Below are positions 5,397 to 6,346 of a stretch of DNA of 6,346 bases, in pieces. Made by a program: the position numbers and the translations under genes. Each line of letters opens with the position of its first letter. Position 1 is the first letter of the stretch. The stretch spans positions 1 through 6,346 of the forward strand of contig DAOVYA010000093.1 in assembly GCA_030635865.1 (NCBI GenBank). Direction: 5' to 3'. Under the pieces are notes generated by a model. It saw only the letters and a program-made list of their open reading frames with translations, ran no database searches and was not told the origin of the DNA. Source of the stretch: Gammaproteobacteria bacterium. GTDB lineage: Bacteria; Pseudomonadota; Gammaproteobacteria; UBA9214.

Positions 5397-6297
5397 GGGT
5401 GGATTTGCGCGCCCGCGGGTGGGCCTTGTCATAGACCTGTGCGAGATGCTGGAAATCCAGGTGGGTATAGACCTGGGTGGTGCTGATATCAGCGTGACCG
5501 AGCAACTCCTGTACGGCGCGCAGGTCGCCACTGGATTCCAGCAGGTGACTGGCAAAGGAGTGGCGCAGGGTATGGGGGTGAAGGTCGCCGGGAACACCCT
5601 GTTTGCGGGCCCATTCCTTGACGCGTTTCTGAATGGCACGGGCGCCCAGGCGGGTACCGTTGCGGCCGGTGAACAGCGCTGTTTCGTCCTCTGCAAGTTG
5701 TTTCGGGCGCAGCTTCAACCAGGCACGTAATGCAGTAACCGCCTTGCCTCCTACCGGGATAACCCGTGTCTTTGAGCCTTTTCCCGTAACGCGGACCATG
5801 CGCTCACTGAAATCCACGTCTGTGCAGTCCAGTGCTACGAGTTCAGCCAGGCGCAGCCCGGATGAATACATTAGCTCGAGGATGGCAAGATCACGTATTG
5901 CCAGGGTGTCCCGGGTATTCACGCTCAGCATACGCGTGATGTCGTCTACCGTGAGCGTATCCGGCAGGTGCTGTGCTGCTTTCGGTGCCCGGACGTCCAG
6001 CCCGGGATTGAGGTTTACCGCCTGCTCCCTGAGCAGGTAATTATAAAAACTGCGCAGTGCCGACAGGCGTCTCTGGATACTGCGTCCGCCGAGGCCACGG
6101 CGGTGACATTGAGCTGCGTATTGTCTGACGTGATGAGTACCAAGTGTTTTCCAGTGCCTGATGCCGGCAGTGTTACACCAGTCCAGGAGTTCCGCCAGGT
6201 CGCGTTGATAGTGTATGCAGGTGTTGGCGGAAAGCCGGCGTTCCGTCTGCAGGTGGTGCAGAAAAGCGTCGATCCAGTCTTGTGATTGGTGCGCCAC
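5392..6297 (-). CDS. xerC: XerC, site-specific tyrosine recombinase (chromosome dimer resolution)
   Basis: Tyrosine recombinase that works with XerD at the dif site near the replication terminus to resolve chromosome dimers. Length is 301 residues with the called start (298 in E. coli). The N-terminal SAM-like core-binding domain spans about residues 1-90 (FLHHLQTERRLSANTCIHYQRDL; LSALRSFYNYLLRE), followed by APKAAQHLPDTL and the catalytic domain. The catalytic set is complete: Arg149 (SSGLRLAELV), Lys173 (TGKGSK), His242 and Arg245 (HPHTLRHSFASHLLESSGD), His268 (LLGHADISTTQ) and the nucleophile Tyr277 (VYTHLDFQHLA). The end AHPRARKSTR is typical of XerC rather than XerD. The start is uncertain: GTG at 6297 fits family length, but there is no Shine-Dalgarno site and the frame stays open to the right edge, so a start beyond the window is possible. 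The neighbouring hslVU genes fit the usual gammaproteobacterial order. Confidence 0.95.
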   Translation of the reverse strand: MAHQSQDWIDAFLHHLQTERRLSANTCIHYQRDLAELLDWCNTAGIRHWKTLGTHHVRQYAAQCHRRGLGGRSIQRRLSALRSFYNYLLREQAVNLNPGLDVRAPKAAQHLPDTLTVDDITRMLSVNTRDTLAIRDLAILELMYSSGLRLAELVALDCTDVDFSERMVRVTGKGSKTRVIPVGGKAVTALRAWLKLRPKQLAEDETALFTGRNGTRLGARAIQKRVKEWARKQGVPGDLHPHTLRHSFASHLLESSGDLRAVQELLGHADISTTQVYTHLDFQHLAQVYDKAHPRARKSTR

Positions 6298-6313
6298 AGC
6301 CAGGTGGGTGTGG

Positions 6314-6346
6314 TTAGACTGCTGAGGTGTTCCTGGTGTTTTCTTC
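6314..6346 (-). CDS. Possible C-terminal end of an upstream gene
   Basis: One frame at the right edge reads EENTRNTSAV and stops with TAA at 6316-6314, sixteen bases before the xerC GTG. In many gammaproteobacteria the gene before xerC encodes a DUF484 protein, and this could be its tail. Ten residues are too few to identify a family, so this rests on position only. Confidence 0.2.
   Translation of the reverse strand, partial: EENTRNTSAV

Noticed and set aside
5319..5696. Minus-strand 125-residue open frame overlapping xerC
   Set aside because: Out of frame within the intact catalytic domain of XerC; Pro/Thr/Ser-rich low-information translation.
5392..6297. Integrase of a mobile element
   Set aside because: It is a tyrosine recombinase, but its length, XerC-like C-terminus and position beside hslVU mark it as the housekeeping XerC; no att site or phage gene is nearby.

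Overview
The window looks like a chromosomal housekeeping segment of a gammaproteobacterium. HslU, HslV, UbiE, UbiB and XerC all read as close relatives of the E. coli proteins. The gene order xerC-hslV-hslU-DUF971-ubiE-ubiJ-ubiB is one I recall from Pseudomonas-like and purple-sulfur-like gammaproteobacteria, with extra genes in between in some of them. I cannot name the genus. All seven genes lie on the minus strand, so transcription runs from right to left, and base composition looks even across them.

From the right edge: bases 6314-6346 may hold the last codons of an upstream gene. Then comes xerC (tyrosine recombinase for chromosome dimer resolution). A 128-base gap follows, with candidate promoters and a clear ribosome binding site. 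Next are hslV and hslU (peptidase and ATPase of the HslUV protease), separated by an unusually long AT-rich spacer of 90 bases with a 14-base perfect palindrome. A 119-residue DUF971 protein of unknown function sits 55 bases after hslU.

Between the DUF971 gene and ubiE is the longest non-coding stretch, 255 bases. Much of it is a nest of inverted repeats built on GCAAAGACGC and TCTCGCAAAG, plus a small perfect hairpin. It looks like a dispersed intergenic repeat, and it is the most structured non-coding feature in the window.

The left part is a ubiquinone group: ubiE (C-methyltransferase), ubiJ (SCP2-domain lipid-binding accessory factor) and ubiB (ABC1/ADCK-type atypical kinase). ubiB runs off the left edge after 395 codons. 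ubiJ and ubiB are almost touching and are probably translationally coupled. UbiE performs the C-methylation, UbiJ acts in the soluble Ubi complex and UbiB is needed for coenzyme Q production, so the three form one functional unit.

Three of the seven genes (xerC, hslV, ubiB) appear to start with GTG. I found no tRNA, rRNA, CRISPR array, transposase or phage gene, and no clear new multi-gene system. The points most worth a second look are the inverted-repeat element, the hslV-hslU spacer and the DUF971 protein beside the protease genes.
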